Source of the DNA: an uncultured Merdimonas sp.
GTDB taxonomy: Bacteria > Bacillota > Clostridia > Lachnospirales > Lachnospiraceae
NCBI GenBank assembly: GCA_944375725.1
Contig: CALWAZ010000093.1
Location: forward strand, 1-45,184
Length of the DNA stretch: 45,184 nt
Reading direction: 5' to 3'
A model generated the notes under the pieces. The model did not search any database. It worked only from the letters and a program-made list of their open reading frames with translations, and had not been told where the DNA came from. Below, in pieces: positions 15,596 through 22,609 of this stretch (its first letter is position 1; each line of letters opens with the position of its first letter). The position numbers and the translations under genes are program-made.

Positions 15596-16759
15596 CTAAC
15601 GGTTTTCCCGAAAGCTGTCCAGGGCAGCCATGATTTTTTCCTGCGTTCCGTTCAGGGATCCCTGCACCATCTCGGGCTTTCCGCCGCCCTTTCCGCTGAA
15701 TTCAGAGTTCAGATATTTACAGAGGGGACGGGTGTCCTCTGTGCGGCTGCCTAAGATATAACGCCAGCCTTCTGTATCGTTTCCCGAAAAGACGGAGGCC
15801 GTTCCCGTACAGCGGGCCGTCAGAAGATTGACGAATTCCCGGCAGGTATCCATATCCAGGCCAGCCTCGAAAAAGACAGGATCTGCGGCGCCTTCCGGAA
15901 CAGCGGCGGCTTTTTCCCGGACTCTGGCCAGATTCAGACTCATAAGCCTGCCTCTTAAATCGAAGGCTTCCTGCTTCAGCCGTTCTACGGCGGCAGCGAT
16001 ACGGTCTTCTTTCGCGGAAAGCAGGACGGAGACGGCTTTCACGCCTGCTTCCTTTTCCCGGTAATCCAAAAGCGCCCGGTCTCCGGCCAGCAGAGTGATG
16101 CGGACTCCGCCCCGGTGGCTCTGCACGCTGGTCAGCTTGATCAGGCCGATTTCACCGGTACGCTCCACGTGGGGAGCGCAGCAGGCGCAGACATCGATGC
16201 CGGGAATGGTGACGATGCGCACCTGGCCCTGGATCTCGATTTTGCTCCGGTATTCCAGGGAAGCCAGCTCTTCTCTGGAAGGGCAGGAGATCTGCACGGG
16301 AAGGTTGGCAAAGACTGCCTGGTTGGCCTGCAGTTCGATCTCTGCCAGCTCTTCTCTGGTGATGCTTCCGTTGAAATCCAGCGTCACTTCCGGATCTCCC
16401 AGATGGAAGCCCACATTATCGTAGCCGAACCGGGCGTGTACAAGTCCGGATACGATGTGTTCTCCCGTATGCTGCTGCATCCGGGAAAAGCGTATGTTCC
16501 AGTCAATTTTGCCGAGAACTTCTGTGCCGGGCTCCAGCGGAGCTTTCGCGTAGTGCCAGATGATGCCCTCCTTTTCATGGGTATCGAAAATTTCCGTGTC
16601 ATTTAAAAGGCCGCAGTCTCCGGCCTGGCCGCCTCCTTCCGGAAAGAAAGCAGTCCGGTCAAGACTGATTTTCCAGTAATCCTTCTCTTTTTCACAGGCC
16701 GTTACCACTGCCTGGAATTCTTTCATATGGCTGTCTTCATAATATAAACGTTCTGTCAT
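15596..16759 (-). CDS. Alanyl-tRNA editing protein, long type (AlaX-L)
   Basis: A 387-residue free-standing editing protein that hydrolyses Ser-tRNA(Ala) or Gly-tRNA(Ala), acting in trans to alanyl-tRNA synthetase. The N-terminal part has RTAFFPEGGGQAGD, like the AlaRS linker. The zinc site is formed by H97 and H101 (QQHTGEH) with C193 and H197 (CCAPH). The C-terminal part is a DHHA1-like domain with GKGGGKPEMVQG, normally found at the AlaRS C-terminus. It lacks the aminoacylation domain, so it is not AlaRS. The ATG at 16759 follows AGAGGAG at seven bases. An upstream extension in the same frame has no ribosome site and overlaps the terminator of the next gene. Confidence 0.93.
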   Translation of the reverse strand: MTERLYYEDSHMKEFQAVVTACEKEKDYWKISLDRTAFFPEGGGQAGDCGLLNDTEIFDTHEKEGIIWHYAKAPLEPGTEVLGKIDWNIRFSRMQQHTGEHIVSGLVHARFGYDNVGFHLGDPEVTLDFNGSITREELAEIELQANQAVFANLPVQISCPSREELASLEYRSKIEIQGQVRIVTIPGIDVCACCAPHVERTGEIGLIKLTSVQSHRGGVRITLLAGDRALLDYREKEAGVKAVSVLLSAKEDRIAAAVERLKQEAFDLRGRLMSLNLARVREKAAAVPEGAADPVFFEAGLDMDTCREFVNLLTARCTGTASVFSGNDTEGWRYILGSRTEDTRPLCKYLNSEFSGKGGGKPEMVQGSLNGTQEKIMAALDSFRENR

Positions 16760-16846
16760 GGGGATGCTCCTCTCTTGCGCGCGGACAGGGCCGCGCTTTT
16801 CCTGTACAGTATAGCATTCACAGACAGAAAATGCACGGGGAAAATG

Positions 16847-16876
16847 GGCCGGCGCCAGACTGTTCCCGCGCCGGCC
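16847..16876 (-). terminator. Terminator of the Spo0A-C-like gene
   Basis: On the minus strand, a perfect 9-bp GGCCGGCGC/GCGCCGGCC stem with a 12-base loop is followed by CATTTTCC. A TATACT that may be the -10 of the AlaX gene follows about 30 bases later. Confidence 0.65.
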
Positions 16877-16932
16877 GTCTGACATCTGAAGGTGCAGCCC
16901 TTCCGGATCAGGTTTTTAATTTAAGCGCGGTT

Positions 16933-17340
16933 CTAATCCTTTTTTCCGCCGTTTCCCTGGAAAAGAAGTTCCGGATTGGCTTCCACTATTTCGTAGTAGG
17001 GCTTGTCAAAGTAACAGTAGAAGGCCAGATAAAAGAGCATGTCTCTTGGTGCACGGATATCCTGCAGCTGCCGCCCGATATACAGTTTGCGTTCCTCTTT
17101 ACTGAGCCGGTCCCAACAGAGATTTCCCATACGTTCAAGCTGGCGGGCAACTGCGACATAGCTTTTGTCCGTTTTCCTTGCCACTTCGGGATAGACATGT
17201 TTGGTTACCAGAATATCATCCTGGGCCATATTTTCTTCAAAAAGCAGATGGGATGTGATTTCGATAGCACAGGCAAAGGTGCGGACACCGCCTTTGATCG
17301 GACCCAGAATGCTGCGAATTAAAGCTTCCTCTTTTGTCAT
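16933..17340 (-). CDS. Small protein resembling the Spo0A C-terminal DNA-binding domain
   Basis: A 135-residue soluble protein. By eye it follows the pattern of the Spo0A effector domain: a first helix pair (SILGPIKGGVRTFACAIE), then ILVTKHVYPEVARKTDKSY, which matches the Spo0A stretch ending in YPxIAKK, then a VxRxxxxxxxxxW helix (VAVARQLERMGNLCW) and an APRDMLFYLAF end that parallels PTNSEFIAM. There is no receiver domain, so it is not Spo0A itself and would not be phosphorylated. It could be a DNA-binding regulator or a decoy. AGGAGA precedes the ATG. It is monocistronic with its own terminator. The similarity is moderate and needs a profile search to confirm. Confidence 0.6.
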   Translation of the reverse strand: MTKEEALIRSILGPIKGGVRTFACAIEITSHLLFEENMAQDDILVTKHVYPEVARKTDKSYVAVARQLERMGNLCWDRLSKEERKLYIGRQLQDIRAPRDMLFYLAFYCYFDKPYYEIVEANPELLFQGNGGKKD

Positions 17341-17572
17341 AAAGAATCTCCTTTCTTTTCCTGTATTTTTATGATATGGTAGATTCTTCCTGATCCGACG
17401 TTGGGCGACACAATACGACAGTTCCGCTCGTGGAAAGGCGGCGTGTCATCAAGGATACGAAAGGTATTTCATTCTTCGTATTACGGGATAACGGAGGAAA
17501 AGAGACGCGGAAAACGAAAGATTTTCAGGAGAAACAGGGAGAAAAGGGTGGGAAAGACCACAGAAAAAAGAG

Positions 17573-17623
17573 TAAAAAAAGACCGGCACAGCGGACTGCC
17601 AGAGCAGCCGCGCCATGCCGGCC
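17573..17623 (-). terminator. Terminator of the flavoprotein gene
   Basis: On the minus strand, a GC-rich stem (17608-17623 with 17581-17594, one bulge) is followed by seven U's (A's at 17574-17580). The rest of the interval 17341-17572 holds the upstream region of the Spo0A-C-like gene and a purine-rich stretch with no gene that I can support. Confidence 0.7.
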
Positions 17624-17666
17624 GGTTCTGCCGCGGAGGCAGGACAAAGACCGGGGTGCCGGAATC

Positions 17667-18287
17667 TTAACGGATGAAATTGGTGATCTGGTGAGGCTCA
17701 TCCGGGCTGGGAAGGCCGAAGGCCTCCTTTCCCAGCTGAATGCTTTTCATGAGAAAGGCCATATTTCTGGCCAGAGTCCGCATGGTCTGCAGTCCTTCCG
17801 CGTCCTGCAGGGCTTCCCCGGGAGTCCTTCCGTGGATATTGTTCCAGTACTGGCTGGAGGCCACAGGCATGCCGGAAATGGTAAAATATTTGTTCAGCTC
17901 ATCAAAGGTGGCTGTAAGCCCGCTTCTTCTGGCAGCCACCACGCTGGCGCCCACCTTCATGGTTTTATCAAAATGGGTGCTGTAGAACAGCCTGTCCAGA
18001 AAAGCAATCAGTGTGGCGTTTGCGGAAGCATAGTAGACGGGGCTGGCGATGACCAGGCCGTCGCAGGCTTCAAATTTCGGAGCCGTCTCATTGACCAGAT
18101 CGTCAAAGACACAGGCTCCTTTCCGGGCACAGACTCCGCAGGCTGTACAGCCCCGGATGTCCCTGCCGCCGATATGGAGAAGCTCCGTTTCGATCTGCTC
18201 CTGGGCAAATACCTTTTCCATTTCATGAAGAGCAATATAGGTGTTTCCTTCCTTGTGGGGACTTCCGTTAAGCATCAGAACTTTCAT
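17667..18287 (-). CDS. NADPH-dependent FMN reductase / iron-sulfur flavoprotein family
   Basis: A 206-residue flavodoxin-fold protein. The FMN phosphate loop is LNGSPHKEGNTY near the N-terminus and a second loop is ASPVYYAS. Four cysteines are spaced CTACGVCARKGAC (C47, C50, C53, C59), as in iron-sulfur flavoproteins that carry a 4Fe-4S cluster. It probably transfers electrons or reduces quinones or other small oxidants; the partner is unknown. The ATG at 18287 follows AGGAGG at seven bases. The frame stays open through the leader to 18371, but that part is the hairpin described next, so translation from there is unlikely. Confidence 0.87.
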   Translation of the reverse strand: MKVLMLNGSPHKEGNTYIALHEMEKVFAQEQIETELLHIGGRDIRGCTACGVCARKGACVFDDLVNETAPKFEACDGLVIASPVYYASANATLIAFLDRLFYSTHFDKTMKVGASVVAARRSGLTATFDELNKYFTISGMPVASSQYWNNIHGRTPGEALQDAEGLQTMRTLARNMAFLMKSIQLGKEAFGLPSPDEPHQITNFIR

Positions 18288-18308
18288 CTTGGTTCCTCCT
18301 TTCAGAAT

Positions 18309-18378
18309 AGCGTCGGTGTACCAAGGGACAATACGGTCAAAAATGGCTGAGGCATACTGCCCCTTGTACACCGACGCT
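18309..18378 (-). promoter_or_regulatory. Long hairpin leader of the flavoprotein mRNA
   Basis: AGCGTCGGTGTACCAAGGG (18309-18327) pairs with 18361-18378 as an 18-bp stem with one bulged base, enclosing a 33-base loop with its own GGCA/TGCC mini-stem. On the minus strand a TATAAT (18389-18394) sits just upstream, so the stem begins within about five bases of the likely start site and ends about 22 bases before the ATG. The -35 is poor. Confidence 0.65.
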
Positions 18379-18507
18379 GCTGTTTTATATTATATCATAT
18401 TACGCAGAGCCCGGAGGGAAAAGGGCTGGATGTACGGAACAAAAGGCTGAGCGGAAGGAAAGACAGGTGGAAACAGAATGGAAATCGAATGGGAAAAGAA
18501 CCGGGGA

Positions 18508-18536
18508 TGGCAAACGGCGGAGAAATGTGGTATAGT
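18508..18536 (+). promoter_or_regulatory. Probable metA promoter
   Basis: TGGCAA (18508-18513), a 17-bp spacer and TATAGT (18531-18536). The -35 is weak. The leader of about 95 bases is A- and G-rich and shows no SAM riboswitch or T-box. Confidence 0.4.
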
Positions 18537-18637
18537 AATAAACAGTGCGTCTCTGCAAAACGGCGGCAGGGAAAAATAGAAAGAAAAGCAGAAAAAAGCA
18601 GTTACATACAGACAAATAAGCAGAGGAGTGATGGAAG

Positions 18638-19555
18638 ATGCCGATTAAGGTACAAAGTGATCTGCCTGTGAGGGCGATTCTGGAGAGTGAAAATATTTTT
18701 GTGATGGATGAGACGAGGGCTATGAATCAGGATATCCGCCCGCTGAAAATAGGAATCCTGAATCTGATGCCGCTGAAGGAGGATACGGAGCTACAGCTTC
18801 TGCGTTCCCTGTCGAATACTCCTCTGCAGCTGGATATCACCTTTATTATGGTCAGCAGCCATGAGTCCAAGAATACGGCCCAGAGCCATATCAACAAATT
18901 TTATGAGCCCTTCAGCGAAATCAAAAAACGCCGCTTCGATGGTCTGATTATCACGGGCGCGCCGGTAGAGCAGATGGAATTTGAGGAAGTGGATTACTGG
19001 GAGGAACTGGTGGAGATTATGGACTGGGCAGACGCCCATGTCACTTCGACCTTCTTTATCTGCTGGGGAGCCCAGGCGGCTATGTACCATTTTTACGGGC
19101 TGAAGAAAAAACTGCTTCCCCGGAAGCTGTTCGGTCTGTACCGCCATAAGGTGCGCAACCGGAAGGAGCCGCTGGTCCGCGGCTTTGACGATGAGTTTTA
19201 CGCGCCTCATTCCCGCCACACGACTGTGGACGCGGAAGAGATCCGCGCCTGCGGAGAGCTGACGATTCTGGCGGAGTCAGAGGAGGCAGGGGTCTTTATC
19301 GCCATGGCAGAGGCGGGACGCAAGGTCTTTGTGTTCGGACATCCGGAGTATGACCGGCTGACCCTGGAAAAGGAGTATCTGCGTGATAAGAACAAGGGGC
19401 TGGATATTCAGCTTCCGAAGAATTATTTCCCGGACGATGACAGCAGCAATAAGCCGCTGCTGCTCTGGAGAGCCCATGCGAATACGCTGTATACGAACTG
19501 GATCAATTATTATGTATACCAGCTGACTCCGTATATGTGGGAGGATGAGGAGTAA
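18638..19555 (+). CDS. metA: Homoserine O-acetyltransferase (MetA family)
   Basis: First committed step of methionine synthesis: acylation of the homoserine hydroxyl in the cytoplasm. The 305-residue length and the sequence are those of the MetA family, with the nucleophile C142 (FICWGAQAA) and a His/Glu pair in FGHPEYD. Residue 111 is Glu (GAPVEQMEF). In the MetA family Glu at this position goes with acetyl-CoA use, while Gly, as in E. coli, goes with succinyl-CoA. This copy is therefore predicted to be an acetyltransferase despite the usual succinyltransferase annotation. GAGGAG precedes the ATG at nine bases. It is monocistronic and convergent with the DUF1294 gene 23 bases downstream. Confidence 0.94.
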   Translation: MPIKVQSDLPVRAILESENIFVMDETRAMNQDIRPLKIGILNLMPLKEDTELQLLRSLSNTPLQLDITFIMVSSHESKNTAQSHINKFYEPFSEIKKRRFDGLIITGAPVEQMEFEEVDYWEELVEIMDWADAHVTSTFFICWGAQAAMYHFYGLKKKLLPRKLFGLYRHKVRNRKEPLVRGFDDEFYAPHSRHTTVDAEEIRACGELTILAESEEAGVFIAMAEAGRKVFVFGHPEYDRLTLEKEYLRDKNKGLDIQLPKNYFPDDDSSNKPLLLWRAHANTLYTNWINYYVYQLTPYMWEDEE

Positions 19556-19578
19556 AAACGGCGGATTCCGGGAAATAT

Positions 19579-19857
19579 TTAGAGCCGTTTCAGAAGCATA
19601 TAAGCTGCCAGCGCAAGCTGTACCAGCAGAATACAGGGCATGCCGATCCGGAAGGAGGCATGCTTTGTTTTATGCCGGAAGATCTGCATGCCCAGAATGG
19701 CCCCGATGCTGCCGCCGATTATGGCAGACAGGAACAGCGTCTTTTCGGGGATGCGCCATCTGTGCCGGCGTGCTTTTGCCTTATCCAGGCCCATCAGCAG
19801 AAAGGCCAGCAGGTTTATGAAAATGAGATAGTACAGAAGAATGGTTTCAGGCTTCAT
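19579..19857 (-). CDS. DUF1294 membrane protein
   Basis: A 92-residue membrane protein of unknown function. A first hydrophobic helix (LLYYLIFINLLAFLLMG) leads into the conserved cytoplasmic loop DKAKARRHRWRIPEKTLF, followed by IIGGSIGAILGMQIFRHKTKH, the DUF1294 signature, and a last helix. The ATG at 19857 has AAGGAGG at the ideal distance; the frame is open 20 codons further upstream, but without support. No terminator is visible in the short gap to metA, so the two convergent transcripts may overlap. Confidence 0.87.
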   Translation of the reverse strand: MKPETILLYYLIFINLLAFLLMGLDKAKARRHRWRIPEKTLFLSAIIGGSIGAILGMQIFRHKTKHASFRIGMPCILLVQLALAAYMLLKRL

Positions 19858-19953
19858 GGGTGCCTCCTTATGATGTTCTGGAAGTTTCAACTGTCTGCTA
19901 CCGTTATCATACTGCATCTTATGAGGTAAGACAATTAAATTTTTCAGGGCTTC

Positions 19954-19982
19954 TGGACTTTAAAATTTTACTGTGATAAAAT
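19954..19982 (+). promoter_or_regulatory. Probable yerC promoter
   Basis: TGGACT (19954-19959), a 17-bp spacer and TAAAAT (19977-19982). The leader carries an 11-bp direct repeat, AAAACGGGAAT, at 20043-20053 and 20058-20068, just before the ribosome site AAGGAG. Confidence 0.45.
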
Positions 19983-20082
19983 ACGGATAGTCCCGTTCGA
20001 TTCTGCGGGCAGCGCAGCGCCGCTGTGCCGGAATGAAAAAGAAAAACGGGAATTTTGAAAACGGGAATAGAAGGAGAGAGTC

Positions 20083-20382
20083 GTGAATAAGAAGATAAGG
20101 ACAGAAGCCGTAGATTTTCTGTTTGACGCGGTTTTAAGCCTGAAAAACAGGGAGGAATGTTATACCTTTTTCGAGGATGTGTGTACCGTCAACGAGCTGC
20201 TTTCTCTGTCACAGCGCTTTGAGGTGGCAAAGATGCTCCGGGAGCAGAAGACGTATCTGGAAATCGCTGAGAAGACAGGAGCTTCTACAGCGACTATCAG
20301 CAGGGTGAACCGTTCTCTGAACTATGGAAACGACGGCTATGATATGGTGTTTGAGCGTCTGGAAAAGAAGCAGGAGCAGTAA
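20083..20382 (+). CDS. YerC/YecD family TrpR-related protein
   Basis: A 99-residue all-helical protein of the TrpR superfamily. The core LSLSQRFEVAKMLREQKTYLEIAEKTGASTATISRVNRSL is the helix-turn-helix region typical of YerC/YecD proteins. It starts with GTG (20083) behind AAGGAGAG. It probably binds DNA as a dimer; the target is unknown and tryptophan binding has not been established for this family. The gene ends 10 bases before the -35 of glnA. A readthrough transcript would carry two hairpins of the glnA leader. Confidence 0.9.
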   Translation: MNKKIRTEAVDFLFDAVLSLKNREECYTFFEDVCTVNELLSLSQRFEVAKMLREQKTYLEIAEKTGASTATISRVNRSLNYGNDGYDMVFERLEKKQEQ

Positions 20383-20392
20383 ATGAGCAGGC

Positions 20393-20421
20393 TTGACAAA
20401 AGGAAAAACGGCTGTTATATT
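20393..20421 (+). promoter_or_regulatory. glnA promoter
   Basis: TTGACA (20393-20398), a 17-bp spacer and TATATT (20416-20421), starting near 20428. It lies directly behind the yerC stop codon. Confidence 0.7.
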
Positions 20422-20468
20422 TTGTATCAGGACAAAGGCGTTCTTCAGGGGAAAGAGCGCCCTTTTTT
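20421..20468 (+). terminator. Tandem hairpins with terminator in the glnA leader
   Basis: TTTGT/ACAAA (20421-20436) closes a six-base loop ATCAGG. Directly after it, a 9-bp stem (20437-20445 with 20453-20461, one G-U) with a 7-base loop is followed by six U's (20463-20468). The second element looks like an intrinsic terminator between the promoter and glnA. It could end yerC transcripts or act as an attenuator of glnA. A further GCGGG/CCCGC hairpin lies at 20502-20515, just before the ribosome site. Confidence 0.65.
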
Positions 20469-20539
20469 ATGGTATTTTTGCGATACAGGAAAGAACCGGA
20501 TGCGGGCCTGCCCGCTTGTAATGAAAAAGGAGAAAAATC

Positions 20540-21886
20540 ATGAGTCATTATACGAAGAGAGATATTCTCAGGATGGTGGAAGAGGAAGATGTGGAATTTA
20601 TCCGTCTTCAATTTTCAGATCTGTTTGGAAACCTGAAGAATGCGGCAGTGACTGCCGGACAGCTGGAACGGGTTCTGGAACAGGGATACGTGTTTGACGG
20701 AGCCTGTGTGGAGGGCTTCCTGCATGACAATGATACGGATATGATCCTGTGGCCGGATCTGGATACGCTGGCGGTCTTCCCATGGCGGCCCCAGCAGGGA
20801 AAGGTGGCCCGTCTGATCTGCGATATCAGACGCCCGGACGGCACGGTTTACAGTGCCGATCCCCGCGGCATTTTGAAGAGAGCTGTGCGGGACGCGGCAG
20901 AAATGGGATATCAGTTCGACGTGGGACCGGAGTGTGAGTTTTTCCTGTTTCATACCGATGATGAGGGAAATCCCACGACCTTCAGCCATGAGCGGGCCGG
21001 ATTTTTTGATATGAGCCCCATTGATTTGGGAGAAAATACCAGACGTGATATTATCCTGACGCTGGAAGAAATGGGCTTTGATGTGGAATCCTCCTATCAT
21101 GAGATTGCCCCGGCCCAGCATCAGATTGATTTCCGGTATGATGAGGCTCTCCTGACGGCGGACAATATTATGACCTTTAAGCTGGCTGTGAAGACGCTGG
21201 CCAAGCGTTCCGGTCTGCACGCGACGTTTATGCCGAAGCCGCGGACGGGAGTCAATGGTTCCAGCATGCATACGAATATGTCGCTTTCCAGAGACGGACG
21301 GAACGTTTTCCAGGACGCGTCGGATCCAAACGGACTGAGCCAGGAGGCGTACTGGTTTATCGGAGGACTGCTGAAGCATGCCAGAGGAATGACAGCGGTC
21401 ACGAATCCGCTGGTAAATTCCTATAAGAGATTCTTCCCGGATCAGACCATAGCCGGCACCACTGCGCCCTCCTATGTGTCCTGGTCCGCGGTGAACCGCA
21501 GCCAGCTGATCCGGATACCGGCGCTGCGGGGCGACAATGCCCGGATAGAGCTCCGAAGCCCGGATCCTTCCTGCAATCCCTATCTGGCTCTGGCAGTCTG
21601 CCTGGAGGCCGGACTGGACGGTATCCGGAATCAGATTGCGCCGCCAAAGGCTGTGGACAGGGATGTGCGCAGAATGACAGAGGAGGAAAGAAAAGCGGCA
21701 GGTATCCAGCGTCTGCCGCGGAATCTTGACGAGGCTCTGTCAGCCATGGAGGAAGATGAGCTGGTAAGAAATACCCTGGGAGAGGATATCAGCTGCAGTT
21801 ATATACAGGCGAAGCGCAGGGAATGGGAAGAGTACTGCGCGCAGGTGTCTGAGTGGGAGACAGAGCATTATCTGTATCGTTTCTAG
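20540..21886 (+). CDS. glnA: Glutamine synthetase, type I
   Basis: Forms glutamine from glutamate, ammonia and ATP; a cytoplasmic dodecamer. The 448-residue protein has the type I-alpha length. Conserved metal and substrate segments are present: VGPECEFFLF, the HQIDFRY stretch, HATFMPKP, NGSSMHTNMSL and NPLVNSYKRF, then RIPALRGDNARIELRSPDPSCNPYLALA. The adenylylation region typical of proteobacterial type I-beta enzymes is not recognisable, so control is probably by feedback and transcription. AAAAAGGAG precedes the ATG. It is followed by an ANTAR regulator, a pairing known from clostridial glnA-nitR loci, where the regulator acts as antiterminator. Confidence 0.97.
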   Translation: MSHYTKRDILRMVEEEDVEFIRLQFSDLFGNLKNAAVTAGQLERVLEQGYVFDGACVEGFLHDNDTDMILWPDLDTLAVFPWRPQQGKVARLICDIRRPDGTVYSADPRGILKRAVRDAAEMGYQFDVGPECEFFLFHTDDEGNPTTFSHERAGFFDMSPIDLGENTRRDIILTLEEMGFDVESSYHEIAPAQHQIDFRYDEALLTADNIMTFKLAVKTLAKRSGLHATFMPKPRTGVNGSSMHTNMSLSRDGRNVFQDASDPNGLSQEAYWFIGGLLKHARGMTAVTNPLVNSYKRFFPDQTIAGTTAPSYVSWSAVNRSQLIRIPALRGDNARIELRSPDPSCNPYLALAVCLEAGLDGIRNQIAPPKAVDRDVRRMTEEERKAAGIQRLPRNLDEALSAMEEDELVRNTLGEDISCSYIQAKRREWEEYCAQVSEWETEHYLYRF

Positions 21887-21910
21887 GCCGGTCCTCAGGG
21901 CAGCATATCT

Positions 21911-21945
21911 CCGGCCGGCAGGAGCGGGCGCGTCCTGCCGGCCGG
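21911..21945 (+). other. Perfect GC-rich hairpin between glnA and the ANTAR gene
   Basis: CCGGCCGGCAGGA (21911-21923) pairs perfectly with 21933-21945 across a 9-base loop. No U-run follows, so it is more likely an mRNA stabilising or processing element than an intrinsic terminator. It could set glnA expression above that of the downstream genes. Confidence 0.6.
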
Positions 21946-21994
21946 GGCGCGGATTCTTGACAGATGAATTCCAGATCCCGGGGGAGGTGAGAGT

Positions 21995-22543
21995 GTGACG
22001 AATATTATTGTGCTGTTTTCCAAAATAGAAGACGCGAAGAACATCCGGAATCTTCTGGTACGCCGCGGCTTTACAGTGCCTGCTGTCTGCACGACAGGAG
22101 CTCAGGCGCTGGCTTCTGCCAACGGGCTGGGGGACGGCATTATAGTCTGCGGATACAAATATCCGGATATGATGTTTTCCGAGCTGCATGACTGTCTGCC
22201 GTCACACTTTGAAATGCTTTTGGTAGCCTCGCAGCGGGTATGGAGCGAATATGGCAGAGAGGGAGTCGTCTGCGTTACCATGCCTCTGAAGGTTCATGAA
22301 CTGCTGGACACGCTGGAAATGATGTCCGCGGAAATCGAACGGCGCAGAAAGAAGCGGAAAAGCAGGCCCAGAGAGCGCACGGAGGAGGAAAAGAAGATAC
22401 TGCAGGAGGCAAAGACTCTGCTGATGGAACGAAACAGCATGTCAGAGGAGGAGGCTCACCGCTATATACAGAAATGCAGCATGGACAGCGGAACAAATCT
22501 GGTGGAGACGGCGGAAATGATTCTCAGTATGATGAGCTTCTGA
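21995..22543 (+). CDS. ANTAR-domain antitermination regulator (NitR-like)
   Basis: A 182-residue regulator. The N-terminal 105 residues have a receiver-like fold (NIIVLFSKIEDAKNIRNLLVRRGF), but the phosphoacceptor Asp is missing: the equivalent strand reads IIVCGYKYPD. A basic helix (about 107-125) leads to an ANTAR domain (about 125-182, ILQEAKTLLMERNSMSEEEAHRYIQ), which binds paired RNA hairpins and prevents termination. The GTG start at 21995 is behind GGGGGAGGTGA. The position behind glnA and the missing Asp suggest a regulator that senses glutamine or GlnA itself and not a kinase. The glnA leader hairpins are the obvious candidate target. Confidence 0.88.
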   Translation: MTNIIVLFSKIEDAKNIRNLLVRRGFTVPAVCTTGAQALASANGLGDGIIVCGYKYPDMMFSELHDCLPSHFEMLLVASQRVWSEYGREGVVCVTMPLKVHELLDTLEMMSAEIERRRKKRKSRPRERTEEEKKILQEAKTLLMERNSMSEEEAHRYIQKCSMDSGTNLVETAEMILSMMSF

Positions 22544-22609
22544 CCGGCAGAGCTTTTTGATATGCGCGGGGCATCCGGCGTCCCTGCGGAAAAGAAGGGA
22601 GAAAGGCAT

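Noticed and set aside
17430-18350. 306-codon plus-strand frame opposite the flavoprotein gene
   Set aside because: Mostly antisense to a clear flavoprotein and crosses its terminator; no start signal.
18537-18637. SAM riboswitch or T-box before metA
   Set aside because: The leader is short and purine-rich, with no conserved cores and no terminator hairpin.
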